Assembly (NCBI GenBank): GCA_902611845.1
Contig: CACMAX010000001.1
Location: forward strand, 62,001-126,000
Origin: an uncultured Pelagibacteraceae bacterium
Lineage (GTDB): Bacteria; Pseudomonadota; Alphaproteobacteria; Pelagibacterales; Pelagibacteraceae
Direction of reading: 5' to 3'
DNA: 64,000 bases
The translations under genes were made by a program, and so were the position numbers. Within the stretch, counting starts at the first letter, position 1. Every line of letters starts with the position of its first letter. This document shows, in pieces, positions 46,838 through 55,075 of the stretch. Below the pieces are notes generated by a model. It saw only the letters and a list, made by a program, of their open reading frames with translations, was not told where the DNA came from and searched no databases.

Positions 46838-46866
46838 TTGAGCATCAATATTATATGATGTATAAT
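46838..46866 (+). promoter_or_regulatory. Promoter of the first Amt-phosphatase gene
   Basis: TTGAGC (46838-46843), exactly 17 bases, and a perfect TATAAT (46861-46866), the best sigma-70 match seen in the window. A leader of about 20 bases ends with the Shine-Dalgarno AGGAG just before the ATG at 46893. No sigma-54 GG-N10-GC element was seen. Confidence 0.6.
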
Positions 46867-46892
46867 CTTTTAATAATAACCTTAGGAGAGAA

Positions 46893-49043
46893 ATGGAGAA
46901 TGTAGATTTGGAATCTGTAAAGTCATTTGTTGATACTCTCTGGGTTATAGATTGCGCAATTTTAGTTTTCATAATGCAAGCAGGTTTTATGTGCATGGAA
47001 ACAGGTTTATCAAGACATAAAAATAGTATTAACGTAGCTCTTAAAAATGCAGCTGATTTTGGCTTAGCAGTTGTAATCTTTTGGTTATTTGGTTTTGGGT
47101 TGATGTTTGGAAAGAGTTTTAACGGCTATTTTGGAACTGATTTATTCTTTTTTAAAACTGATCAAGCTGAATACATGACATATTTTGTATTTCAGGCGAT
47201 GTTTGTAGCAACTGCAGCTACAATTGTTTCGGGTGCCGTTGCTGAAAGGATGAAGTTTAATGGTTATTTGATCATCACAATAATTGCTACAGGGATTATA
47301 TATCCAATTGTTGGTCATTGGGCATGGTCATCAAGTTATTTAAATAATATTGATGCTACAAGACAATTACTTGCAGTAACTGGACAAGTTAAAACAACTG
47401 GATGGTTAACAGATATTGGATTTGTTGACTTTGCAGGAAGCACAATAGTTCACTCAGTTGGTGGATGGATTGCACTTTCAGCTGTTTTAATTTTAGGGCC
47501 AAGAATAGGAAAATATTCAGACGCAAATAAAGGAAAATTTACAGGCTCAAGTTTTCCACTTGCAGTTTTGGGAACTTTAATTTTATGGTTTGGCTGGTTT
47601 GGTTTTAATGGTGGAAGCAATGGAGCTATGGATGAGGCAGTTCCTCTTATTTTAATAAATACATTTCTGGCAGCTTCTTTTGGATTATTAACGGGCCTTG
47701 GAATTTCATTTGCATTATTTAAAAAACCAGATCCTTATTATGTTATACTTGGACCACTCGCAGGGTTAGTTGCAATTACGGCTGGATGTAATTCGATGAC
47801 ATCCGTGACTTCAATATTTGTTGGAATTATAGGAGCGGTAGTTGCAATTTTTGTAAACGAATTTTTAAATAAATTTGAAATAGATGATGTTGTTGGAGCA
47901 GTGCCTGTTCATTTGGCAGCAGGAGTTTGGGGAACAATTGCTGTAGGGTTATTTAGCGATCTTGAAATTTTAGGCACAGGATTAACAAGACTTGAACAAA
48001 TCAAAGCACAATTTATCGGAATTGTATCGATCGGTATATTTTCATTTTTTGGTTCATATATTTTATTAAAAATTTTAAATTATTTTTATCCATTAAGAGT
48101 AAGTCCGTTACATGAAGAGTTAGGTTTGAATATTGCTGAGCATAATGCAACTTCTGTAGAACATGATTTAATTACAATTTTAGAAAAACAGTCTGAGTCT
48201 GGTGACTTAACAATCAGAGGTCCACAAGATCCATTCACTGCAGGAGGTGTTATTGGACTTTATTACAACAGATTGATGAGTAAATTAGAAACTAGTGAAG
48301 CTGAAAAGAAAGTATGGAGAGATAGAATTTCAAACGAAGTAAAACTTGCAGTAAAAGTTCAAGAAAACTTTTTACCAAAAAGAAATTTGGAAAATTATCC
48401 TGTGCATGGAATTAATATCGCTGCTAGAGAAGTTTCAGGAGACTTCTTTAGTTTTTATCCTCACAATGATAGTGTTTATTTTATTATTGCAGATGTTGCT
48501 GGTAAAGGAATTCATGCAGGAATGGTGATGGCAAAAGCATCAACTCTATTTGAAATAATGTCTAGAGATCAAGTAGATCCAGATGAAATGATGTTTCATA
48601 TGAATAATGATCTATTTTTAACTAAAACTGGAGGAATGTTTGTTACAAGTATATTAGGAGAATATAATATGAGGACTGATGAATTAAGATGGGTAAATGG
48701 AGGTCATCAGCCAGCTATAATTAGATCATCTTCTGGAAATTATGAGCAATTTGAAAGTAATTCTCCACCAATGGGTGTAATACTTCAAAAGGATAAGTCA
48801 GTCTACAAAACTCATAAAGTTAAGCTAGAAAACAACAGATTTTGCGCTTTCACTGATGGTTTATCTGAAAGTTTAAATAGCTCAGGTGAGGAAATAGGAA
48901 TAGACGGATCAATTCAAATAATTGAGAAAAACTTCAATAAGGATATAAAAAAACAATTAAATGAAATTACAAAAGAAGTAGTGAAAGTTGCAGGTGAAAA
49001 TAAATTAAGTGATGATTTAACGTTAATTTCGATTGGAAAATAA
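46893..49043 (+). CDS. Ammonium transporter (Amt) fused to a SpoIIE-type PP2C phosphatase, copy 1
   Basis: 716 residues. Residues 1-400 form a complete Amt domain of about 11 membrane segments, with FQAMFVA (Phe gate region), GHWAW (S1-site Trp), DFAGSTIVH (structural Asp and first pore His), WFGFNGGSNGA (S1-site Ser) and VPVHLAAGVWGT (second pore His). The conserved Amt C-tail follows (LRVSPLHEELGLNIAEHNA, from 401), then a helical linker (425-500) and a PP2C domain (502-716): SGDFFSF, IADVAGKGIHAGMVMAK, NGGHQPA, FTDGLSES, SDDLTLISIG. It likely links ammonium passage or occupancy to dephosphorylation of a STAS protein. No glnB/glnK is adjacent. Domain calls are firm; the signalling role is inferred. 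Confidence 0.95.
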   Translation: MENVDLESVKSFVDTLWVIDCAILVFIMQAGFMCMETGLSRHKNSINVALKNAADFGLAVVIFWLFGFGLMFGKSFNGYFGTDLFFFKTDQAEYMTYFVFQAMFVATAATIVSGAVAERMKFNGYLIITIIATGIIYPIVGHWAWSSSYLNNIDATRQLLAVTGQVKTTGWLTDIGFVDFAGSTIVHSVGGWIALSAVLILGPRIGKYSDANKGKFTGSSFPLAVLGTLILWFGWFGFNGGSNGAMDEAVPLILINTFLAASFGLLTGLGISFALFKKPDPYYVILGPLAGLVAITAGCNSMTSVTSIFVGIIGAVVAIFVNEFLNKFEIDDVVGAVPVHLAAGVWGTIAVGLFSDLEILGTGLTRLEQIKAQFIGIVSIGIFSFFGSYILLKILNYFYPLRVSPLHEELGLNIAEHNATSVEHDLITILEKQSESGDLTIRGPQDPFTAGGVIGLYYNRLMSKLETSEAEKKVWRDRISNEVKLAVKVQENFLPKRNLENYPVHGINIAAREVSGDFFSFYPHNDSVYFIIADVAGKGIHAGMVMAKASTLFEIMSRDQVDPDEMMFHMNNDLFLTKTGGMFVTSILGEYNMRTDELRWVNGGHQPAIIRSSSGNYEQFESNSPPMGVILQKDKSVYKTHKVKLENNRFCAFTDGLSESLNSSGEEIGIDGSIQIIEKNFNKDIKKQLNEITKEVVKVAGENKLSDDLTLISIGK

Positions 49044-49120
49044 TTTCCCCATTTTGATCTAATTTATTTTGTATGTTTTTTGTATAAATGATACGATTTA
49101 TAAAAAACAATAAGGAAATT

Positions 49121-49450
49121 ATGTTTAAAAAAATAGTCTTAACTATAGGTTTTCTATTATTTAGCACTAACTTATTTGCAGCCCAAACGCAAATCGCACA
49201 AGTAAATGGCATGATATGTATCAAGTGTCAAAAAATGGTCACTGAAGCATTACAAAAGGCTTGTCCTGATGCTACAGTTAAAGTTTCTTGGCCAGAAGGG
49301 GTTGCGGTATCTACTTTTGCAGATAAATCAAATTTATCTGAGGATGAATATAAAAACGCAATTTTAGGTACTGGATTTGAAGTAGTTAAAGTCATTAGTG
49401 TTGATGGCATAATTACAGACGCTGAAGAAGCAAGAAAACTTATAGATTAA
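49121..49450 (+). CDS. Small secreted protein with a heavy-metal-associated-like domain
   Basis: 109 residues from ATG at 49121, preceded by AAGGAA; an ATG at 49088 would add 11 residues before the signal peptide (MFKKIVLTIGFLLFSTNLFA). The mature part has NGMICIKCQKMVTEALQ, close to the GMxCxxC metal motif of HMA/CopZ domains, and the beta-alpha-beta pattern that follows. It sits between the two Amt-phosphatase genes. A periplasmic metal (copper-like) binding role is possible; the ligand is unknown. Confidence 0.75.
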   Translation: MFKKIVLTIGFLLFSTNLFAAQTQIAQVNGMICIKCQKMVTEALQKACPDATVKVSWPEGVAVSTFADKSNLSEDEYKNAILGTGFEVVKVISVDGIITDAEEARKLID

Positions 49451-49460
49451 AAAAAATTTT

Positions 49461-51698
49461 ATGACTGTAGCTGAACTCCAAATTTTGGTTGATAAGCTAC
49501 AGTCTAAAATAAGTCAGTTAGAGCTCACAAGTAAGGGAGCTATCAAAGCAACAGAGTTTAGATTAGAAGCTATACTACAAGCGAATTTAGATACATTTTG
49601 GTTATTAATTTGCGCTATTTTAGTTTTCTTGATGCAGGCTGGATTTATGTGTTTAGAATCTGGTTTATCAAGAAGCAAGAATAGCATTAACGTTGCTCTT
49701 AAAAATATTACAGATTTTGGAATAGCCGTAGTTACTTTTTGGGCCTTTGGTTTTGCATTAATGTATGGAACCAGTGTGATGGGCTTGTTTGGTAATAAAT
49801 TTTATTTTTTTACAACCAAGGTAGCTGGTTATCAAACATATTTTGTATTTCAGGCAATGTTTGTTGCAACAGCAGCAACTATCATATCTGGAGCTGTTGC
49901 TGAGAGGCTTAGATTTTTCTCATACGTAATAATTACTTTTATTACTTCAGGAATTTTATACCCAATAGTAGGCCATTGGGCGTGGGCTTTTGATTTTACG
50001 AATCCAACAGTAAAATTTGGTTGGCTAGGTAAGATGGGTTATTTAGATTTTGCAGGTGCATCTGTTGTTCATTCTGTTGGAGGTTGGGTGGCATTAGCAA
50101 TATTACTCATTATTGGAAGTAGAACAGGTAGATTTAGAAAAGATAAAGATAAAAAATTGTTTCAAGGAAGCAATACACCAATTGCTGCTCTTGGTGCTTT
50201 AATTTTATGGTTCGGTTGGTTTGGATTTAATGGTGGCGCAAATGGAGCAATGGATTTAAAAATTCCATTGATATTAATTAATACCTTTTTATCAGCATCA
50301 TTTGGTTTAATCTTTTCAAGTGCAATGGGTATTATCGTAATGAAAAAACCAGAGCCATTATTTATGATTACAGGTCCTTTGGCTGGTTTAGTTTCGATTA
50401 CAGCAAGTTGCGCTTATGTTAATCCATCAGAGGCAATATATATTGGAGCAATTGGAGGAATTTTATCTGGCTCAACAATTATTTTATTAGAGAAATTAAA
50501 AATTGATGATGTTGTTAGCGCTATACCTGTTCATCTAGTAGGAGGTATGTGGGGAACTATATCAGTTGCGATATTTGGTGATTTCGAAATGATGGGATTA
50601 GATAAAACAAGATTAGAACAATTAACAATTCAAATCATAGGAACATTTAGCATTGGTGGATTTTGCTTTTTTGCTTCATACATAATTTTTAAATCTATAA
50701 ATTATATTTATCCACTTCGAGTAGGTAAAATCCAAGAGGAGCTTGGTTTAAATATATCAGAACACAACGCATCAACAGATACTCACGAATTACTCGAAGT
50801 ACTAACCAATCAAGCAAAAACCGAAGATTATTCATTAAGAGCTCCCCAAGATCCATTTACTGATAGTGGTATTATTGGTACCCAATACAATTTTTTGATG
50901 GAAAAATTAGAACAAAGTGAAAAACAAAAAAATAAATGGAAAAACCGAGTTTCATCTGAAATTAAATTAGCAATGAATGTGCAGAGACGTTTAATGCCAA
51001 ATAGAGATTTGTCTAATTATCCAATTTATGGACTAAATATTCCAGCCAGAGAAATTTCAGGAGATTTTTACGATTTTTATTTACATGATGATCTTGTTTA
51101 CTTCACATTGTCAGATGTTTCTGGCAAAGGAGTTAATGCTGGTATGGTTATGGCTAAGGCAATTACTTTATTTAAAATTTTTTCTAGATTAAAATTTAGA
51201 CCTAATGAAATCCTACTTCAAATGAACAATGATTTAAATGAAACTAATCCGCCAGGCACCTTTATAACCTCAATAGTCGGATGCTATAATATTAAAACAG
51301 ACATTATTGAAATTGCAAATGCAGGTCATCAACCAGCTTTGTTGAGAAAAGGAAAGGATTTTGTTGAATATCCATCTTCTTCTACTCCTCTTGCAGTAGT
51401 CAAACATAAAAATGAAAATGTTTATAAGTTAGATACTTTTAAATTAGATGGAGGAAGAATATATTGTTTTACTGATGGTTTTTCAGAATGTATGGACGAA
51501 AATAAAAACGAAATAGGTATTGATGGAGTTAAGAAACTTTTACTTAATCATCAAAATTCTTCTTTACAAAAAGAACTTGAAAATTCTACTGAGGAAATAA
51601 GACTTAAAAGTCTTAAAAAAGATTACAAAGAGACTGGTATAAAAGCAAATAACGATATACTTGATGATGATTTAACTATCATCGGAATTGGGCATTGA
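49461..51698 (+). CDS. Ammonium transporter (Amt) fused to a SpoIIE-type PP2C phosphatase, copy 2
   Basis: 745 residues, paralogous to copy 1 along its whole length. It adds an N-terminal helix of about 40 residues (VAELQILVDKLQSKISQLEL) with coiled-coil character. The Amt domain keeps GHWAW, DFAGASVVH and IPVHLVGGMWGT (both pore histidines), but the S1-site serine position reads WFGFNGGANGA, Ser to Ala, which may alter substrate binding. The PP2C domain (520-745) has SGDFYDF, LSDVSGKGVNAGMVMAK, NAGHQPA, FTDGFSE and DDDLTIIGIG, with an insertion of about 20 residues before the last motif. It starts 10 bases after the HMA-like gene. Confidence 0.94.
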   Translation: MTVAELQILVDKLQSKISQLELTSKGAIKATEFRLEAILQANLDTFWLLICAILVFLMQAGFMCLESGLSRSKNSINVALKNITDFGIAVVTFWAFGFALMYGTSVMGLFGNKFYFFTTKVAGYQTYFVFQAMFVATAATIISGAVAERLRFFSYVIITFITSGILYPIVGHWAWAFDFTNPTVKFGWLGKMGYLDFAGASVVHSVGGWVALAILLIIGSRTGRFRKDKDKKLFQGSNTPIAALGALILWFGWFGFNGGANGAMDLKIPLILINTFLSASFGLIFSSAMGIIVMKKPEPLFMITGPLAGLVSITASCAYVNPSEAIYIGAIGGILSGSTIILLEKLKIDDVVSAIPVHLVGGMWGTISVAIFGDFEMMGLDKTRLEQLTIQIIGTFSIGGFCFFASYIIFKSINYIYPLRVGKIQEELGLNISEHNASTDTHELLEVLTNQAKTEDYSLRAPQDPFTDSGIIGTQYNFLMEKLEQSEKQKNKWKNRVSSEIKLAMNVQRRLMPNRDLSNYPIYGLNIPAREISGDFYDFYLHDDLVYFTLSDVSGKGVNAGMVMAKAITLFKIFSRLKFRPNEILLQMNNDLNETNPPGTFITSIVGCYNIKTDIIEIANAGHQPALLRKGKDFVEYPSSSTPLAVVKHKNENVYKLDTFKLDGGRIYCFTDGFSECMDENKNEIGIDGVKKLLLNHQNSSLQKELENSTEEIRLKSLKKDYKETGIKANNDILDDDLTIIGIGH

Positions 51699-51826
51699 AA
51701 ATTATAGAGCAAAATTTTAATACAGACTCTAACAAACAATTATCAGATATATCAAATACGGTAATTAATAATGCTGTGGATAATTAGTTAAGTGACGACC
51801 TAACCCTAATTTCTATAGGCAATTAA
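51698..51826 (+). pseudogene. Remnant of the C-terminal end of a third SpoIIE/PP2C (Amt-type) phosphatase
   Basis: Directly after copy 2, in a different frame, the DNA encodes KIIEQNFNTDSNKQLSDIS..., a TAG stop at 51785, then LSDDLTLISIGN and TAA (51824-51826). This aligns with the last 42 residues of copy 1 (QIIEKNFNKDIKKQL ... NKLSDDLTLISIGK), much better than with copy 2. There is no start and it carries an internal stop, so it is a decayed fragment left by deletion or unequal crossover. Confidence 0.85.
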
Positions 51827-51898
51827 GAATTTAGGTAAAATAAACCCGCGATCAAATATCATATATAATAAGTATGTCTTAGAAAATATATTTACAGT

Positions 51899-53140
51899 GT
51901 GTTTGAAAAAAATCTTAAAATTGGAATTATTGGAGCAGGCATTCAAGGTGTTTGCAACGCTTTATTTTTGCAAAAAAAAGGTTTTCAAGTAACGCTTTTT
52001 GATAGAGAGGAGCCAGGAAGTGCAGCTTCATATGGAAATGCTGGTCACTTTTCTCCTTATGCGTCTGTTCCTTTAAACAGACCAGATGTCATAGCAGATG
52101 TTCCTTCGATGTTAATTAGTTCAAGAGGACCTCTAGCTTTAAAGTGGAACTATGTGCCAAAGATGATCCCTTGGTTTGCAAGATTTATATTAAATTGTAG
52201 AGAAGAAAAAATGATGCATACAGCTAAAAATATGCACCAAATTTTAGATCAGTCTTTGCCGGCATTCGATGAATTATTTGAAGAAATTGATTTAGAAGGA
52301 TTAGTTGAAAATAATGGCATTCTCTATGTTTGGACTGATCAAAATATGAAAAGTAGAGAACTAGAAATTAGAATAAGAGATCAGCTTGGTGTGAAGCAAC
52401 AACTAGTAAATAAAAAAGAAATTCACGATTTAGAGCCAAACTTAAAACCATTTTATCATGGTGGGGTATTTTATGATTATGCAAGACACGCAAGAAATCC
52501 AAGAAAAATTTTAATTAAATTGTTTGAGAATTTTGTAAACAAAGGTGGAAAATTTTTAAAATTAAATATTCAAGATATTGATTTTGATGAAGAAAAACCG
52601 GTTCTTAGAACTGAAACACAAAGATTTATTTTTGATAAACTTGTTGTTGCATGTGGAGCATTCTCAAAAAGATTAACTGATAAATTACATGAAAATATTC
52701 CTTTAGATACTGAGAGAGGCTATCATGTTCACTTCAAAGATTATGACCATTTAATTTCAAGACCTATTGTTTATGCAAATAGAGGTTTTGGAATGACACC
52801 AATGGAGCAGGGTTTACGTGTTGTTGGAACTGTAGAATTTGGAGGTTTAGAAAACTCTCCATCTAAATCGAGAATAAAAAACTTGATATTAAACGCAAAA
52901 GATATGTTAGATGGGTTACCAGAACATAAAGATGAGTGGCTTGGTTTTAGACCTACATTGCCAGATTTTCTACCAGTCTTAGGACCTTCAAAAAACTATA
53001 AAAATGTTTTTTATTCATTTGGTCATCATCATTTAGGTTGGACACTTGGTGCAATATCAGGAAAAATTATATCTAAAATGATCTCAGGTGAGAATACTAA
53101 CTTAGATCTGCAACCATACAGCTCAATAAGGTTTAGTTAA
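51899..53140 (+). CDS. FAD-dependent D-amino acid dehydrogenase-like oxidoreductase (DadA family)
   Basis: 413 residues from a GTG at 51899. The dinucleotide-binding start is GIIGAGIQGVCNALFLQKKG with the acidic end FDRE, then SAASYGNAGHFSP, typical of DadA/glycine oxidase proteins (DAO family), and ending YSFGHHHLGWTLGAISG. These enzymes oxidise amino acids to 2-oxo acids. The substrate is not predictable. A TATAAT at 51864-51869 lies upstream without a clear -35. A DMT transporter and a 2-hydroxyacid dehydrogenase follow. Confidence 0.85.
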   Translation: MFEKNLKIGIIGAGIQGVCNALFLQKKGFQVTLFDREEPGSAASYGNAGHFSPYASVPLNRPDVIADVPSMLISSRGPLALKWNYVPKMIPWFARFILNCREEKMMHTAKNMHQILDQSLPAFDELFEEIDLEGLVENNGILYVWTDQNMKSRELEIRIRDQLGVKQQLVNKKEIHDLEPNLKPFYHGGVFYDYARHARNPRKILIKLFENFVNKGGKFLKLNIQDIDFDEEKPVLRTETQRFIFDKLVVACGAFSKRLTDKLHENIPLDTERGYHVHFKDYDHLISRPIVYANRGFGMTPMEQGLRVVGTVEFGGLENSPSKSRIKNLILNAKDMLDGLPEHKDEWLGFRPTLPDFLPVLGPSKNYKNVFYSFGHHHLGWTLGAISGKIISKMISGENTNLDLQPYSSIRFS

Positions 53141-53167
53141 AAGTAATCTTTTATAGTACTCTATTTA

Positions 53168-54073
53168 ATGCTTGAAAATAAAAGTAATATCATAATTGCA
53201 TCTATTTTGCTTTTTTTAGCAGCTCTGTTTTGGTCAGGAAATTTTATTGTTGGAAAGATAGCAGGTTTAAATGACATACCTCCAATTTCATTAAACATAT
53301 TAAGGTGGTCACTGGCGTTTCTAATTTTATTACCTTTTACTTATAAAGAGATGATTGAAAAAAAGGAATTAATTTTTAAAAATATTTATCTCTTATGTTT
53401 TTTAGGAATAACAGCAGTCAGTATTTTTAATTCAGCACTTTTTTATTCTTTGAAAACTACACAAGTGATTACAGGTGTACTTATGATCTCAACTGTCCCA
53501 GTTATGATTATTTTATTTTCAATTATTTTAAAAATAGAAAAAACAAATACCTTTCAAGTTTTGGGAGTAATATTTTCTTTACTAGGTGTATTATTTATAA
53601 TTTCAAAAGCAGATTTTGAAGTCTTTAAAAATTTAGCTTTTGAAAAAGGAGATTTATTTGCATTATTTGCAATGATATCATGGTCACTTTATTCAGCACT
53701 TTTAAAGAAAAAAAATTATGGATTATCTCCAATAACTTTACTTCAAGTTGTTATTGGTCTTGGTGTAATATTTCTTATACCAATGTATGCAATAGATTAT
53801 ATTTACATTGGTAATCGAATTATAATTAATACAAATTTCATTCTTGTTTTATCTTATGTTGTTTTGTTACCTGGAATAATTTCTTTTTTTTTCTGGATAA
53901 AAGGTGTTGCTTTAATAGGCGCTAATAGAGCAGGAATTTATTTACATTTAATGCCAATTCTTGCAGCAATTCTAGCGATGATAATATTTGATGAAGTATT
54001 ACTATTTTATCATTATATCGGTGGAATATTTATTATTTCAGGGATATTACTTTCAAACAAAAAAAATGCATAA
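53168..54073 (+). CDS. DMT-superfamily (EamA) transporter
   Basis: 301 residues with ten membrane segments in two EamA repeats (first LLFLAALFWSGNFIVGKIAG, second from about 160, LFALFAMISWSLYSALLKK). Such proteins export or import amino acids and metabolites; the substrate is unknown. It begins 28 bases after the DadA-like gene and overlaps the next gene by eight bases, so these genes are likely co-transcribed. Confidence 0.88.
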   Translation: MLENKSNIIIASILLFLAALFWSGNFIVGKIAGLNDIPPISLNILRWSLAFLILLPFTYKEMIEKKELIFKNIYLLCFLGITAVSIFNSALFYSLKTTQVITGVLMISTVPVMIILFSIILKIEKTNTFQVLGVIFSLLGVLFIISKADFEVFKNLAFEKGDLFALFAMISWSLYSALLKKKNYGLSPITLLQVVIGLGVIFLIPMYAIDYIYIGNRIIINTNFILVLSYVVLLPGIISFFFWIKGVALIGANRAGIYLHLMPILAAILAMIIFDEVLLFYHYIGGIFIISGILLSNKKNA

Positions 54074-55016
54074 AGTAGCTATACTCGACGATTATCAAAA
54101 CATTTCAAAAGATTTTATTGATCTTAAAAAATTATCTTCAAAATATGAATTTCAAATTTTTAATCAGCCTTTTGAAAATGAGGATGATGCAATAGAACAA
54201 CTGAAAGAATTTGAAGTACTTTTTATAATGCGAGAAAGAACAAAAATAACAAAACAATTAATAGAAAGTTTAAAAAAATTAAAACTAATTGTTACAAGTG
54301 GAATGAGAAACAAATCTATAGATTTAGATGCAGCTAAGAAAAATAAAATTTTGGTTACTGGCACTGAAATCAATAGTAACCCAACGCCAGAGTTAACTTG
54401 GGCTTTAATTCTGGGACTTGCAAGAAATTTTAAAACAGAAATAGATAATATGTATCAAGGTTACTGGCAGTCAACTATTGGAGTGGAGCTTAAAGGTAAG
54501 ATATTAGGTTTACTTGGATTGGGTAGAGTAGGTTCTGAAGTTGCAAAAATTGGTAAAGCTTTTGGTATGCAAATTATGGCTTGGAGTGAAAATTTAAACT
54601 TAGATAAATGTAAAGAGCTTGATGTTTTACCTTGTAGCAAAGACGACTTAATTGAAAATTCAGACTTTCTGTCAATTCACGTTCAAGGAGGAGATAGATA
54701 TAGAGATTGTATTACTATTAAAGAATTTGAGAAAATGAAAAAAACTTCATATTTAATAAACACTTCAAGAGGTGAAATAGTTAATGAAGATGATTTAATT
54801 ATAGCATTATCAACAAATATTATAGCTGGCGCAGGCATAGATGTTTACGAAAAAGAACCACTTCCTGAGAGCCATAAGCTTAGATTCGTACAGAATGCTC
54901 TTTTACTTCCTCACATTGGTTATGTAACTGCCGAAAATTATGAAACTTTCTACACTCAAATGATAGAGAATCTAGATAGTTTTATATCTGGTAAACCAAA
55001 AAGGGTCATTGAGTAA
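54066..55016 (+). CDS. D-isomer-specific 2-hydroxyacid dehydrogenase
   Basis: 316 residues from ATG at 54066 (MHKVAILDDYQ); a longer frame from 53988 would lie wholly inside the transporter gene. It has the NAD motif GLLGLGRVGSEVAKIGKAFG, catalytic Arg in NTSRGEIVNE, Glu in GIDVYEKEPLP and His in LLPHIGYVT. It reduces a 2-oxo acid or oxidises a D-2-hydroxyacid with NAD(P); next to the DadA-like oxidase it could act on the same carbon skeleton (inference). Confidence 0.88.
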   Translation: MHKVAILDDYQNISKDFIDLKKLSSKYEFQIFNQPFENEDDAIEQLKEFEVLFIMRERTKITKQLIESLKKLKLIVTSGMRNKSIDLDAAKKNKILVTGTEINSNPTPELTWALILGLARNFKTEIDNMYQGYWQSTIGVELKGKILGLLGLGRVGSEVAKIGKAFGMQIMAWSENLNLDKCKELDVLPCSKDDLIENSDFLSIHVQGGDRYRDCITIKEFEKMKKTSYLINTSRGEIVNEDDLIIALSTNIIAGAGIDVYEKEPLPESHKLRFVQNALLLPHIGYVTAENYETFYTQMIENLDSFISGKPKRVIE

Positions 55017-55062
55017 ATTAAATTAAGACAATTTTTACAGATATAAATTTTAATTTTTTGTG

Positions 55063-55068
55063 TATAAT
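55063..55068 (+). promoter_or_regulatory. -10 box of aceE, leaderless layout
   Basis: A perfect TATAAT ends eight bases before the aceE ATG at 55076, with no Shine-Dalgarno between, so transcription would begin at or next to the start codon. A clear -35 is not visible at normal spacing (55040-55045 reads GATATA). Confidence 0.4.
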
Positions 55069-55075
55069 TAATTTG

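Noticed and set aside
51698-51826. Read-through extension of Amt fusion copy 2
   Set aside because: The fragment is in a different frame from copy 2 and contains its own internal stop.
53988-54065. Longer start for the 2-hydroxyacid dehydrogenase
   Set aside because: The extension lies inside the transporter gene in another frame and is not like the enzyme family; ATG at 54066 gives the normal N-terminus.
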